Below, piece by piece: positions 38,438 through 50,741 of a DNA stretch of 64,000 nucleotides; the stretch's first letter is position 1; each line of letters starts with the position of its first letter. Source of the DNA: Apostichopus japonicus. Its lineage: Eukaryota; Echinodermata; Holothuroidea; Aspidochirotida; Stichopodidae. Location: contig NC_092567.1 in assembly GCF_037975245.1 (NCBI RefSeq), positions 929,214 to 993,213 on the forward strand. The letters are read 5' to 3'. The notes beneath the pieces are model-generated. The model had not been told where the DNA came from. It did no database searches and saw only the letters and a list, made by a program, of their open reading frames with translations. A program made the translations under genes and the position numbers.

Positions 38438-41258
38438 GAAAACATATTTTGCTTATACTCTGCGCCAATTCCTAATGCGAAAGTTTCAGTTATTAGAATT
38501 TAATCCATTTATTCTGTCTACCGTCTTGGTTACCGGTTGCTAACATTTGTATTCGTCCTCGACGTTGCGCAACAAAGTTCCATGTCTTTCAACAACTTTC
38601 AATTTCGAACAATAGAAGTATATCGTTGTTATAATGAACTTACATATAAATAAACAGACGATTCATAATTCTTATTGAACTGGTTTGATTCATTCTTTGC
38701 AATGATCGTTCATGATAATGGTAAAACAAAACATAACTAGTTGGACAGGAGGAACTTTATTAGATCAACGTTTCATCATTTCATTCGCTGGTTCGTGGTA
38801 TCAAATGTTATTTTTTTTTAAAGGAGATTTTCTACAACACTTATACATTGCTTGCTCAGAAATTATCTTGTGTTAAAATGTGATTGGCTGTATGGAGCGA
38901 TTTGCTAATTAATAGTATTTGAAATGATGTGCTTTATTCAACGAACATTTTCATAACATCCCACTATATAATTCTTTGCTAAGTTCGGACGTTAGTTTGC
39001 CATGAGGTACTGTGACGCTTAAAGCGCAAGAACTGACAGTTTGAGCAGAATTATCGTGTTTTACCATATGAAGGTTTGGAACTATTCATATTGCCGATAC
39101 GAGTTCCTTGAAGCATGGTATGAGGTGACAATATAGAACAGTTTTCATTGGCAAACTGTCTCAAATGGCAGATATTCCGCCCGAACTTTCTGCTCAAGTT
39201 TGATCATCTTTTGGCTTGCCATAGGCAAAATGATTCGTGAGTCATTGTAATAACAACGCCCGACAGAGTTGAAATGCGACAATAAAGAAGCAGCGTCATC
39301 CATAATAGTATAGAAAGAAAAACACAAAAGTTAAATACCTTATGTGGAAGTTTATTGTTGCTGACGAAACAAATAAATCGCCAGTCTGAGTACTTGCATT
39401 TTCTAATACAAAGCCATTGTTAACCTATATATTCGAGTAATGTTATGCTCGAAAGATTCCAAGCAGCAATAATTTCAGCTAGATGTGTTTATATAGTCTC
39501 ATATCGTGTATTTGTATGACACATACATATATATACTAACTGAATTGAAATTACGTATACGATGTTTATATATCTTTTGAACACGCTACATATCTTGACT
39601 GCAAGAGATTGCTTATAAAATATTCACGCGTCATTGATGGATGAAGAAAATGGTCATTTAAGTTCGAATGGATTGATTAGATTATCTCCTCAATTGAGAA
39701 CAAAACTCTTATTGTTAATTCATTGGTTTGTAAAGAAAGATCTAGCCATTCCTTAAAGGGATCCTCTGGAGTGACATGTACATTACATTAACAAAGTTAA
39801 CATCATCAAAGAACGCTTTTGGGGGGTTAAGTTGTATGCAGAAATTTCAAAGATATGTCCGGTTGCAAGAGAGAACATTATAGTAACTGCTGCCAATACA
39901 GCACTGTCTTGGTATGCGATATAGCCTAACCAAATAGCCTAACCAAATAGCTTAACCAAATACTGTTCATTGAATATCGTGATGATTGATTACTAGTCAT
40001 TTTACTGAATTCACAGCTACATCTAACTGATGTGCGTTTTAAAAAAAATATATCTTCCTCTCAACCCATAAAGTACGTTTACTATGTTTCGGAAAAGCTT
40101 AAATTTCGTAGTGGTGCATGTTTTATTTAATCATATTATTACACTTTGACCAAGATTCACTAGTATGGCAGTTATATCTCTTTTCAATCGCATGATAATT
40201 TGTGTTGGCATATTAATGGTTGAACTTTACTTGTCACGACTTCATGATATATACCAGGTAGAGAAAAATATGGTGTTTATAATGTTTTATTACAAACTGC
40301 CCGAATTATCCCGAAATCGGTAATCTAGTAGTCATACATGTGTTAAATTGTGACTTAATATGTAAGGAAATTGTGTATTTTTTTTTTATAATTAAGTGAA
40401 GAAATGACGTTGAATATATGACTTAAATGATTATTAAAATACAACGCTACATGTAGTCACGGTAGTCGGTCAAGAAAACTCGTCGGTCGAAATCGATATA
40501 TCCCCTGAAAAATCTTGTTTTTACACCTTTAAAGAAAAGTTTGTGTTGTTGTTTAGAGCGGTAATATACATTACGCTATATTTGAGATCACTTCAAAATT
40601 GCATCGGTGAACTCGGAATCCAGAAACGAATGCGAAAAATAACACTTTTAGCATGATAGTATATGTATTTCTTGCGCCTTGTATCATTCGCACCTCTCTG
40701 CATTAACAGTTACCAATCGATCCGAGGCCTTAAATCACTTACCTAACCAACAATGGACTGGAGCCGTCCATTTCTATCGATATTCGGAAAATGTTCATCC
40801 CAAAATCTCCAATTGACACTAAGATTGATATATTGCCCTGGTAAGAGTTGTTTATATCTAGCATGAGATGGCTACGTGGCATCCGACGAATTTCTTGAGC
40901 ATTCTCTAATATCAGACGTTAGTGTTTGAAACGTAGACGTCTTCTTGTTGAGGACATATTTAGTAAGAGACAATTTGTGTGTCCTCCTAACCAGCATTTG
41001 AATTCATGTGTGGAAGGGCATTCAAGTGTCGCCGCATTGTTAACGTTGGTCATTTGAAAAATGAACGACTTTGATTCTAACCTGACAGGATTACAAATTG
41101 TTGTCATCATAGCAACGTATCAATATGCTTTCATTTGTTTATCTTCAATGTAGTTAATAGAACTGCTAACTTTTTGAAAAGGCTCACTACGTAAAGTTTA
41201 TTTGGTATTTTGTAGACGATTGTAATGAAAAGAAATAGTTCAATCAATAATGATAATA
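38438..41258. other. Downstream block T of gene copy 3
   Basis: This has the same content as 27702-30600 but lacks the 109 bp insertion. The 13 bp repeat has three units (39925-39961). The minus-strand stretch 41110-40919 (with ATLECPSTHEFKCW) resembles an extracellular exon, but the frame closes in the sister copies. No gene is called. The block ends where the LINE fragment hosting the Kolobok element begins. Confidence 0.5.
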
Positions 41259-41314
41259 ATAATAATAATAATAATAATACACAGTTCTTATAAAGCGCAA
41301 ATACACACTTAAAG

Positions 41315-41332
41315 GAGACACAAACCCACAAC
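41315..41332 (+). repeat. Left terminal inverted repeat of Kolobok element
   Basis: AGGAGACACAAACCCACA directly follows TTAA (41311-41314). It pairs with 51526-51543 at 17 of 18 positions. Confidence 0.92.
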
Positions 41333-41631
41333 ATTTCGTTAATCCTTATGATGGAAAGATATATTATAAACACTATACACGCCTTAGTTTATTTATAAAC
41401 TGTAATATCATATATTTTTTTTCGATTTATGAAAACATTTTTTCGCTACTATAATCAAATGTATGGGGCGCGCCATTTTGTACACCCGCCCTCAATTTAG
41501 TGACGTAGTAGATTCACTTCGTTTCTCAGAAACCAATCACTCACACAGTACATTAATATGCAGATTGTGTGTTGACAATGGTCAAAGAAAGTTAGGAAAA
41601 AGTTTCTCAAGTTCGAAAAAAAGTTTAATTT

Positions 41632-44600
41632 ATGCCGGACTGCCAAGCTTATGGTTGTACAAATCGTCATGGTGCTGGAAAATCTAAGGGGAAGCGATTT
41701 TTTGTTATTCCTGACAGAAAAACGGATCCAGAGAAGAGAGAACTTTCCCAGAAATGGCTACATCAGATCGGGACTGGCCATACCGTGTACAACTTTACGT
41801 TCCACAAATACAAAGTTGTTTGCGAGGACCACTTCGAAGAGAAATGCTTCGAAGAGGACGTTAAAGCAAGACTAATGGGAACTAAACCGAGAAAGAACTT
41901 AAAACCCGGCTCCTTTCCAACCATTTTCGTCCATCGTCGCCCGAAAGAAGACCACTGTCGAGCACTCGGCCTTCTGAAAAGATCAGCGAAACAGGTGAGG
42001 CCTAACGAAAGTCATTTGTTTATATCGCGCAGTACATCGGAGTATAACATTAGGCCGCCGATTTGTGAATGATGTGGGGTTAAAAGTTGGATATTTATAT
42101 ATGAATTAATGTAGAAAAAATCATTTGTTTTGCATATCGTCACGTATTCATTAAAAAAATACCCAGATATAATTCTAATATTAACGCTAAGATAACAGTA
42201 AGTTAGTACAGTGCATAGCTTCTCATGGCACTAGTACAATAGGCCTACATTGATTCTGTTAGTAGTATAGCACAGCTTCACATGGCACTAGTAGTACAAT
42301 AGGCCTACATCGATTCTTTCAATTGAAAGGTGTGAAAACAAAACAAACAAAATCATTGAAAACTTAACAAGGGCTTATCTTATGTTGTCTGATGTACAGC
42401 TGTTAGCATTGTTAATACAAGTTTGTCTAAGTTTTTGATTGTGTAATGAACCACAGGTGAAAAGAGTTTACTTTTTGGGATCATTTCCTGTGAAGGGTGT
42501 ATTATAATTGAGCAGGGGTGGGATCATGCTACTGTATCTGAGGATAATGTAAGATATTTACTAGAAATATCCTCCATAAGTATGGGTAGCTCTGTTAGGG
42601 AGGTGTTGGAATAGTTGACTGTGTTTGTTCCCAAGGTTAAAACTGAGCAATGTCCATGTAGGTGGTTCAAGGGTATCCAGAAAGGGAGGTGCACTTTCCA
42701 TATTTTTGGAAGCCATGTTTCTAAAGAAAAAAAGGGTCACTACATCAAACTGATCACGGGGGGGGGGGGCACATCCCCCAGTCCATCGCTTTTATACGAT
42801 GGCCCTGGGTTCACAGCACATTATGATTTCACAAAATTTGGCTTAGAATAAAAACAAAACACAAGCTTTATGGGGGTGACGTTCCCCCTCTGCCCCCCCC
42901 CCTCCCTGGAGATGGTACACTAGTTACAACAGCCGTGGATATAATGATATATCCACGGAGATGATCGACCAGTGCTTTTGGCAACAACAAAATATCGGTG
43001 CCGTGGATATAATGTGCACCAAATTTTTATATCCACTGTGCAGCTGCAGTGGATGTAATGTGCACAAAATTCTTATATACACAGCCACCTTTGTTGCGTT
43101 CCCTCAGTCGCTCCTCGATTAACTGCCTTCAAGCCCAGTATTGATTTTTTTCTCTTATAGGAGTTTGTGGACCATTTTTAATGTCGTCTTCCTTCTCCTC
43201 ATACTTCTCCCACTCCTCCCTAGAAAAAAAGATAATAAGATAATAGAACAAAATTAATAGCCCTTTTTAGACCACATTAACCACTTCTTTTAGAAATACT
43301 GGAAAGTTGTTACTGTTTATTCCCCTCCCCTCATTCATGACGATCTCAGTTGGAGATCTTAGTAAGGCTTGATGGGAATTTTTAACCCATAAACTGCTCC
43401 TACTTTACCATATGTTTCATGTTTTTTTTTTCCAGGAAATTTGTCTAATGTTTATGTTTTCATACTTTTTTTGTAGGAAATCAATCAACTTTTGACAGCA
43501 AAGGATCAGCCACCTTCAAAGAAACTGTGTCAGCCATTACACTGTTCACCTAAGGTATTAAAATTTTTAATTTTTTCTGTTTATAATTTCTTTTATTGTT
43601 TTATGTCAGAGTTACTGCAGTACCATAATCAGACTTTATTTTTTTTGGGGTGGGGGGCACATGTATACAAAATTGAAACAAATGGTCACCAGAGCTAATT
43701 CTTCCAAAATATTAAGTATTAGCTGATTAATCAAAAATAAAAATTGATTATGCTGTAATCATTCGATGTTTAAAAGTGCTTCAATTCAAACAAAAATATT
43801 GTTATCATATTTCAAAATTCAAAAACTTCTCAGATTTTATCACCCTCTTGAAACATTTCTACATAGCACTTCAAGCTGACACACATGAAAATTCAAGAGC
43901 TCTATATATTAAAAATTTATTACTTTGACTGCAGTTAATGTAAATTTCATACTTGTTCCTGGAATTGAGGTTTCATTAAGTAGTGATTTTGTATTGAAAC
44001 TAAATGTTGTTTTAATTCTCTTATCAACAGGGAGTTTCCAGTCTATTGGATCCACCTGCTGAGGTTCTTTCCCCTGCTGTCACACCCACAACTGCTGTAA
44101 CATGGATCACTCAGCAATTCATACCTGTAAGTTTGGCTTTTACTTGTTCTCAGATTTACACTATGGGTTTATTGTTTGCATCCCTAATAAGATTCTGAAG
44201 TTTGAAATAAAGTAGGGAATGTCACTGAAAAATTAAAATATACACAACAGCCCTCAACTCGATTTCAAAAAGGGGCCCTCCAATAGTGGATCCAGAAAAT
44301 CATCTAAGGGTGATAATTTCCAGAATTTTCTAAAGAGCTAAAAAAAAATGTCACCGCATTTAATAGTGGTTATGAATTCACAATTTAAGATTATTTTTTC
44401 ATGGGCTGTAAGTGGGAAAGTCTCCCGTGGATCTACCCATTAGGCTCGCTAGTTAATCTCTGGGCTCGTTTTAAATCTCAGAAAGAAACCATAACTAATA
44501 AGGTCATCCTTAAAATATTGTTAGCTTGGAGTAGCCCAGTCGGTTGAAAAATTTGGGTATGTAGGCAATTTTTCTTTTTAACCAACTTCAAAATTTAGTA

Positions 44601-47174
44601 TGCTTTTTTGCACACTGTAAAATTTAATTTTTTTTTCAAAAAAATGTTTTTGAGAAGGTAGGAATTTTTTGAGAAGGGTAGAGTTATTCCAAACGTACAC
44701 TTTTATTATGATAGCCTAAGGGCCATTCATGTACCAAACAGGAAAACTTCTTTTTTTCCTTTTTTTTTTTTGTTAAGGTTGTTGCAAGGTATTTTTTTAA
44801 AGTATATACTTAAACAAAAATTCTGAGGGATGGGGGAAAATAAATGAGGGCAGGCAGGTTGCCCCTATAAAACAAGTACTGTAAAGGTAGAGCACTGCAC
44901 ATTTCAAAAAGCAAATTGGTTGAAAAGACATATTAAAATTTTCTCATTTCTTTCCTATGTTTTTACATTACATTAAGTCACAATACAGTTTTGCACTCAC
45001 ATAGTAAAACTGGGTGTCAAAATAAATTAGTAGATATGTCACTGCCTTAAATGTTGTACCAATATTTTTGGTACAGTTCAATCCTTGAAATTAGATATCA
45101 GACAGTTATGGACCAGAGAATTTGTTCTTTACAAGCAGGTTTTGGAAAACATGCATGAGAATTTTTCAAACCCTTTTACTCTTTTCTCATTTTTTTCAAG
45201 GTTAATTCTAATGCCTACCTTTATCATTTTGAATGTATGAAAATTTCTTTTTTTTCGTTTTGGCAGATTTAAATCAATGTTTATCTTATGTTAGTCTAAC
45301 TCGAGTGTTTATGCTCTTTTATTTATTCTTGTACAGGATGCCTTGTCCAGTGTTTGCGCATCAACTCAGACATATACTGACGTTACAGAGATGGGATGCC
45401 AAGCTGGTGTACCACAAGTCAAAACACACCATGCTTGTACAGTGGAATTGGACCACCCATACAGCTTCTTATCAGCGGATGTGTCCTCTGAGGGAATGGC
45501 TCCACCCCAGGAGACCCCACCGCAGCAAGAGACATTGCCACCACAGAGGTCCTTGAAACACAAGTCCCCCCTTAAAATTGAAAAAGGTGAGGACAACAGT
45601 GATGGCAGCGATAAAGGATGCCAGGATGATGAAGAGCGAGATCCACACTATGAACCGGACGCAGACCTACCCATCTTTCAATCACTGACTCCTTTGCAAC
45701 AAAGGCTGTAGAGGAACAAAAGTATATAATATTTGAGGCGAACATAGAACAGCTTTGTTATCATATTCAATGTTCCCAATGTTCAAGTAGTGTTACAGAT
45801 ATAGAAAAGCAAGTTGTTAGGTCAGGTTTGCTTGCAACATTGAAGTGCATTTCTGGCCATGTTGTGTTGAAGTGGACCTCCCAGCCCTTAGATGGTAGGA
45901 TGCCCATTGTTAACCTCCTCTGTTCTGCGGCTACCATGTTCTCTGGACTGACATATCAAAGAGTTGCTCAATTCATGACATTTTTAAATTTGCAGTTCTT
46001 TTCTGCCACTACATTTTATGACCTTCAGAAGATGTACCTCATCCCAGAGATTAACAGTTATTGGGATGCACATCAAAAGGCAGTGGTTGACCAATTGAAA
46101 GGATCCCCAACTGATCTTATTGGTGGTGGGCGTTGTGATTCGCCAGGGTTTTCAGCGAAGTATTGTAGCTACTCTTTGATGGATGTCAGTTCAGAGAAGG
46201 TGGTAGACATGGAATTGGTGCAAGTTTCAGAGACTAGGGCATCTCAAAGAATGGAAGCAGCGGGCTTCCAGAGGTGTATGGATAGAGTCCTTAATGACTA
46301 TAAACTTAATGTAAAAAGATTTGCTACTGACCGTCACACAGGAATAAGAAAATTAATGCGTACTAAGTACAGTTCTGTAAAACATAATTTTGATATATTT
46401 CAGCTAGCGAAAAGTATCAAAAGCAAATTGCGCAAAGCGGCAAAGAAAAAGGGAAATGAAGAATTGGAACCTTGGATCAAATCCATTATCAACCATCTGT
46501 GGTTTTGTGCCAGAGCTTGCAACAAGGACCAGGAGCTGTTGGTGCAGATGTGGTCATCTGTGGTCTACCATGTACTAGGACAGCATGAGTGGTCAGATGA
46601 TCCTAACTTACCACTATTTCAGAAATGTGGCCATGATCCACTGACAGATCTGCAGCAGAGAAAGAAAATATGGCTCAAGGCAGGATCATCTGCCCACGAG
46701 GCACTGAAGAAGGTAGCCCTGGCTAAGCGACTTTTGAAGGACATTAGATTTCTAGCAGAATTCATGCATACCGGTGCCCTTGAAGTTTTCCACAATGTCC
46801 TTTTGAAGTATGCGCTGAAGAGATTAGAGTTCGGTTATTCATCAATGACAGCTTGCTTGAAGTTAGCTGCAATTGACCACAACCAGAATGTTGGACGGGC
46901 AAAGGCCGTTGTAAAGAAGCCTCACAAAGGCTCATCCGCACGAGGGGAAGTACAATACAAGAAGGTATTTACAAAAATGACGAAGAGTTGGGTGCTGAAG
47001 GCGAGGTATGAAGCCAAGAACTATGATTATGTCAAAGATTTAATGAAAGGGGTTGTATATCGAAGACAGACAAGGACAATTGACCCTGTGCCAGCAGCGC
47101 CTGCAAAAAATATTGCACCAACTGAAGCCCCCTCAAAAGAAGAAATGTTGAAGAGCCATGCTTCTAGGTTTTAA
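41632..47174 (+). CDS. THAP-DDE transposase (Kolobok superfamily)
   Basis: Exons are 41632-41994, 43477-43554, 44031-44126, 45337-45586 and 45712-47174, giving 749 residues if a 125 base intron (GTGAGG...GTAG) is removed before the last exon. Without it, exon 4 reads on through an acidic stretch to TAG at 45709-45711 and the frame is broken. THAP zinc finger: C4, C9, W42, C64, H67 (VCEDHF) and KPGSFPTIF. The N-terminal border of the nuclease part reads KYIIFEANIEQL, then LKCISGH and KWTSQP. Candidate catalytic residues are D405 (GRCDSPG), D469 (ATDRHTG) and E620 (HTGALEVFH). It would bind the element ends and cut at TTAA in the nucleus. AATAAA lies at 47432. It converges with the ballast gene. 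Confidence 0.82.
41995..43476 (+). other. Intron 1 of the transposase, with nested simple sequence
   Basis: 42214-42320 is a short tandem duplication with CATGGCACTAGTA and AATAGGCCTACAT. A G run near 42759 and a C run near 42895 border a low-complexity insertion-like stretch. 42930-43090 is a cluster of GTGGATATAATG hairpins. The splice sites are CAG|GTGAGG and TTTTTTGTAG|GAA. No coding signal is seen. Confidence 0.5.
42930..43090. repeat. Hairpin cluster with GTGGATATAATG motif
   Basis: CCGTGGATATA and TATATCCACGG form a perfect 11 bp hairpin with a 4 base loop near 42937-42962. Two further direct copies of GTGGATATAATGTGCAC-like sequence follow (near 43003 and 43047), each with its own complementary TATATCCAC or TATATACAC. 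Confidence 0.75.
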
Positions 47175-47762
47175 ATTTTGTATTGTTTAAGTTCAGCATT
47201 TTCTTCTTAATTAAGCTTATTTCTTTTAATCTTGATTACTGTGTATCTTTTGTAACAGAAACATTTGGTGGTAAACTAATCACGTTTTTATACGGTATGC
47301 TTCCTTTTCATTGGCATCAGCAGGAATTTTCTATCTTAACTCCAATTCATATTTTGCTTTACAAGAAAGTGCAATAATGTTTGAAAGCCGAGGACTAGAA
47401 ACTTGCCAATTAATTTTATCAGCAGCTTGTTAATAAATATTTTTGCATATTTGAGCAAAAAATTTACTGCCAAAGTTAGAAAGAGAACCTTGAAAAATAA
47501 AGTTATTCATAATAAAAATAATATATAGGCCTACTATCATGTTTTTAAATTTTTCATAGTACTTACCTTGATAAAGGTGCATTTTCATTTTTAAAGATAA
47601 ATACCCAGAAAACTTTTCAACTCTATGCCTTTCACCTATGCAATATTACATATTGTTTCCATGTATTTGCTTTTTTATGATCTCATTAACTTTTTTGTTT
47701 GATTGGATTATGTTGGGCTTGGTATACTATCCATTGTAATGATTAGTCTTTCATCAACGATC

Positions 47763-48004
47763 AGTTGAAATTTTATTCAACTATGAACCCTATTATTGTT
47801 TCTAAGGTCACCTTGCTTATAATGCTAAGAGTTATGTACAACAAAATGAAACATTCTCTTTTCTATGTATTCACTAATGATGAGTTGAAATGTTATTCAA
47901 CTATTAACAATGTTATTGTTTGTAAGGTCACCTTGCTTGTAATGCTAAGATTTATGTACAACAAAGTGAAACATTCTCCTTTTTATGTATTCATCAATGA
48001 CTGT
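47763..48004. repeat. Two-copy 121 bp tandem repeat
   Basis: GTTGAAAT[T/G]TTATTCAACTAT begins at 47763 and again at 47884. The two units are about 85 to 90 percent alike. Each starts with its own small inverted repeat (GTTGAA/TTCAAC). It is non-coding. Confidence 0.85.
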
Positions 48005-48099
48005 CACAGTTGTTGCTGCAGTCATATTTTCATAATTTTGTGTATATTGCTAACGTTTTATTTAAACATGTGTACAAATTATTCTAAACTATCGTAAAC

Positions 48100-48166
48100 C
48101 TCACTGGTTTAGTGGTTAGTGTTTCGCCTATTACAACAATTTCCCAGGTTCAATCTCCAGTGTCCA
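48100..48166 (+). other. tRNA-like relic (A and B box), possible SINE head
   Basis: TGGTTTAGTGGTTAG resembles a tRNA D-arm (A box) and GGTTCAATCTCC a B box. CACTGG and CCAGTG at the two ends can pair like an acceptor stem. The anticodon and T stems are poor, so it is probably a tRNA-derived relic, nearest in feel to Glu, and not a working tRNA. Confidence 0.4.
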
Positions 48167-49797
48167 ACTAGTTTTTACAAATGGTTTATAAAATGGCTGT
48201 TGTATCTTTATATGACCTTTGGGATGCAAAATACCCATTCAAACCAAACAAACTATTCTGAAGATTAGATAAATTTTCATATCTTTCATGATTTGGTTTG
48301 TGCAAGATAAATTTGTTCAATCATTTATCCATTGTTTGATAGTCTCATATTATTATCATATAGTTTCATTTGTGACAGAGATGTTGCTTTTTTTCAACTC
48401 ATGCGATTTTGCAAACTGTTTTCACCATTTATTTGAATAGTTGTGTTACCATTTCATCATATATTGTGTTTGATCTTTATATTTTCTTTATATACCTGTA
48501 GACCTTGTGCTTGTGATATTTTGTGGAAATACATTTTTCTTGACAATGACAAACATTATGGTATGTGCATTTCTTTACTTGAGACAATACACCACAGGTA
48601 TTTGCTTGCTTTATCCACTTGATATGCTTCTCTGTAAAAATTAAGTCGGTGAAATATTTTACAACTTATATTGTATGTTCAAATAGTATTTTACATAATT
48701 GAGGATGCTACAGTTAAGCAATGCAAGACTAGTGGTTGATATCTTCCTATTGCAATAACATCTTTTTCATGCCAAGGCTAGGCAGATCTACTATGCTATT
48801 GAAAACCTACCAATCATATGAAAGGGGATGAATACTGATATGTGGTAAATGAATGTGTGGGGTAGGAGTCAAAGCCCTTCACTACTTGAATGAGTGGATA
48901 GATGTTGGATCCCAGAAAGGACTTAATATCACAATATGAAGAATGGAATAGGGTGGAAATAGTAGCTTGACAAACTCTGAAGTTTGTGGGTCATGTATCT
49001 AAATTTTACTTCAGTTTCAGGCCATTCATGGGGGTTAAGCTGGTGTTCCTCCCTGGTGGAAGCAAATGGAAATATGCTCCTCTTTGTCTCTTCCAAACAC
49101 ATTTTTGTCAATAATTTAAGCTACTTACTGCAAAAAAAATATTATGCAGTTACAGCAAAAAATTTATCTGCTTATATTCATCAGACCTGAAAATATAATT
49201 AGAGTAAAACACATACAGTATATTTTCTAGTTTGGGCCTTTATTCTTTGCAAAACCTGAAATCCTTTACAATATTGTTTAATAGAAGACTCTCAGTATTT
49301 TTCATGAGGAATGGATATACAATTTTTACTACAGGTATAGTAAAAACAAAATTAAATAAATATGAAAGATCCCAAATCTTGAGTTATAATCATTCAAGAG
49401 TTACGCATCCTTCCCTCTCATATGAACAAAACCGATATCTTCTGATCTGCAAGGGAAAAAAAGACCTCATAAATTCCTCTGATAACACAAAAATTATAAC
49501 ATAAAAACAAATGAATTTCATGTTTTGCAACGATGCTTCACTGCTTAATAAATTTCAATTAAAAGGAATACTTTGGCATTTTTTATCCCACCTGTTATTG
49601 CCAGCTAAATGGCATTGAAAAGGACGCAGTTCTTCTGCGTCATGATTTACCTAAATGCAGCTCTCTAAATGTGCTGTACAGTAGAACTGATATTAAATTT
49701 TAACCAAATAATTGTTTATACAGTTCTTTGACAAAAATAAACTCACAAACATAAGCAGGGCTATATACCATTAAATAGAAAATTGAAAAATCACCTT
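48167..49797. other. AT-rich middle of the Kolobok element
   Basis: This lies between the two convergent genes. Short open frames (for example 49232-49504) have no family features. I see no further gene and no obvious internal terminal repeat. Confidence 0.45.
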
Positions 49798-50741
49798 TTA
49801 ATCCATAGTTAATGCCTCTTGTACTTTAAGGTACCCTGAGAAGGTGTCATCAGTAAATTCTGCCCTGATCCGCATGACACAGCAGGAAGGTAACACTCTC
49901 CTGTTGCCTTTTCCTAAGGGTTGACCTCTGCTTGCCCACAAACTGATCTGTCTATAAGCCATGAGTCTTTTTTGCCTGTTGAAATAAAAGGAAAACAATC
50001 ATATTTTACATATTGAATAAGATCATTTTAGGATTCCATTTCTTTTATGTTGCATTGAGGTTGGCTGTTGGAAAATTGCTCGACTGAGCTGTTGCAGCTT
50101 CAAACTTGGATGCATTCTATGCACCACATTCCGAAGATCTTCAAAGTGGAGATCCATGGGCTAAATGTGTCTTGAATGAGGAAAACTTAAACAAAACTCC
50201 TGTTGGCAAGTGTCTGGTCTTAAAATTGTAAAGCAGTATTTAATAGAGTTCAATGGTGTAAATGCTGCATTGATTTACTGCGCATATTCGAATGAAAATC
50301 AAGATAGACAGCAACATCAAAGTAGTTTAGGGTTGCCTAATTTTAATTGTTATAAAAAAATAATTAAAAAAACTAACCTGTTGTTCATTTGAGCCTGGGC
50401 TGCAAGGGCGATTTCTTTTTGTATTGAAGAAATTGCTGGAAAGCAAGCTTCAAAACTAATTTCTGCAAGCATACTGCAGCAAAGTTCGGGTCTTCAGTGA
50501 TGCAGGCTCCAAAATCCAGTTCATGTTGCCCAAATACCGAGTGGCAACAAACATTCTCCTTTTCAGAAGGCATAGCTTCACATTCTCCACACAAACAATA
50601 ATCTTCTTCACTAGTATCAGTCTCAGTTTCACTTCCAACTGAGTCAGTGTCAGTGGCATTTTTTTCAGCAGCTAAATTTACCATTTCAGCTTCAGTATAC
50701 TCGGGTTCAAACTGATAGCCCTCAAGTCCAAAATGTTCCAT
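49798..50741 (-). CDS. P2X7-receptor C-terminal (ballast) zinc-domain protein carried by Kolobok
   Basis: Two minus-strand exons: 50741-50378 (ATG at 50741, donor CAG|GTTAGT) and 49975-49798 (acceptor TTTCAACAG), joined within an Arg codon. The product is about 180 residues. An acidic lead (TDSVGSETETDTSEEDY) precedes CLCGECEAMPSEKENVCC, then GACITEDPNFAAVCL and LVLKLAF. Exon 2 gives RLMAYRQISLWA, RRVLPSCCVMRIRAEF and FSGYLKV. These match the order in the vertebrate P2X7 tail (WCQCGSC, ELCC, ACIT, HCAYR, LPSCCRWRIRKEF, YSGF), whose Cys bind zinc. No channel part is present. Exon 1 shifts frame near the AAAAAGAAA run at about 50415-50425, one base short of continuous coding. Role in the element is unknown. 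Confidence 0.85.
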
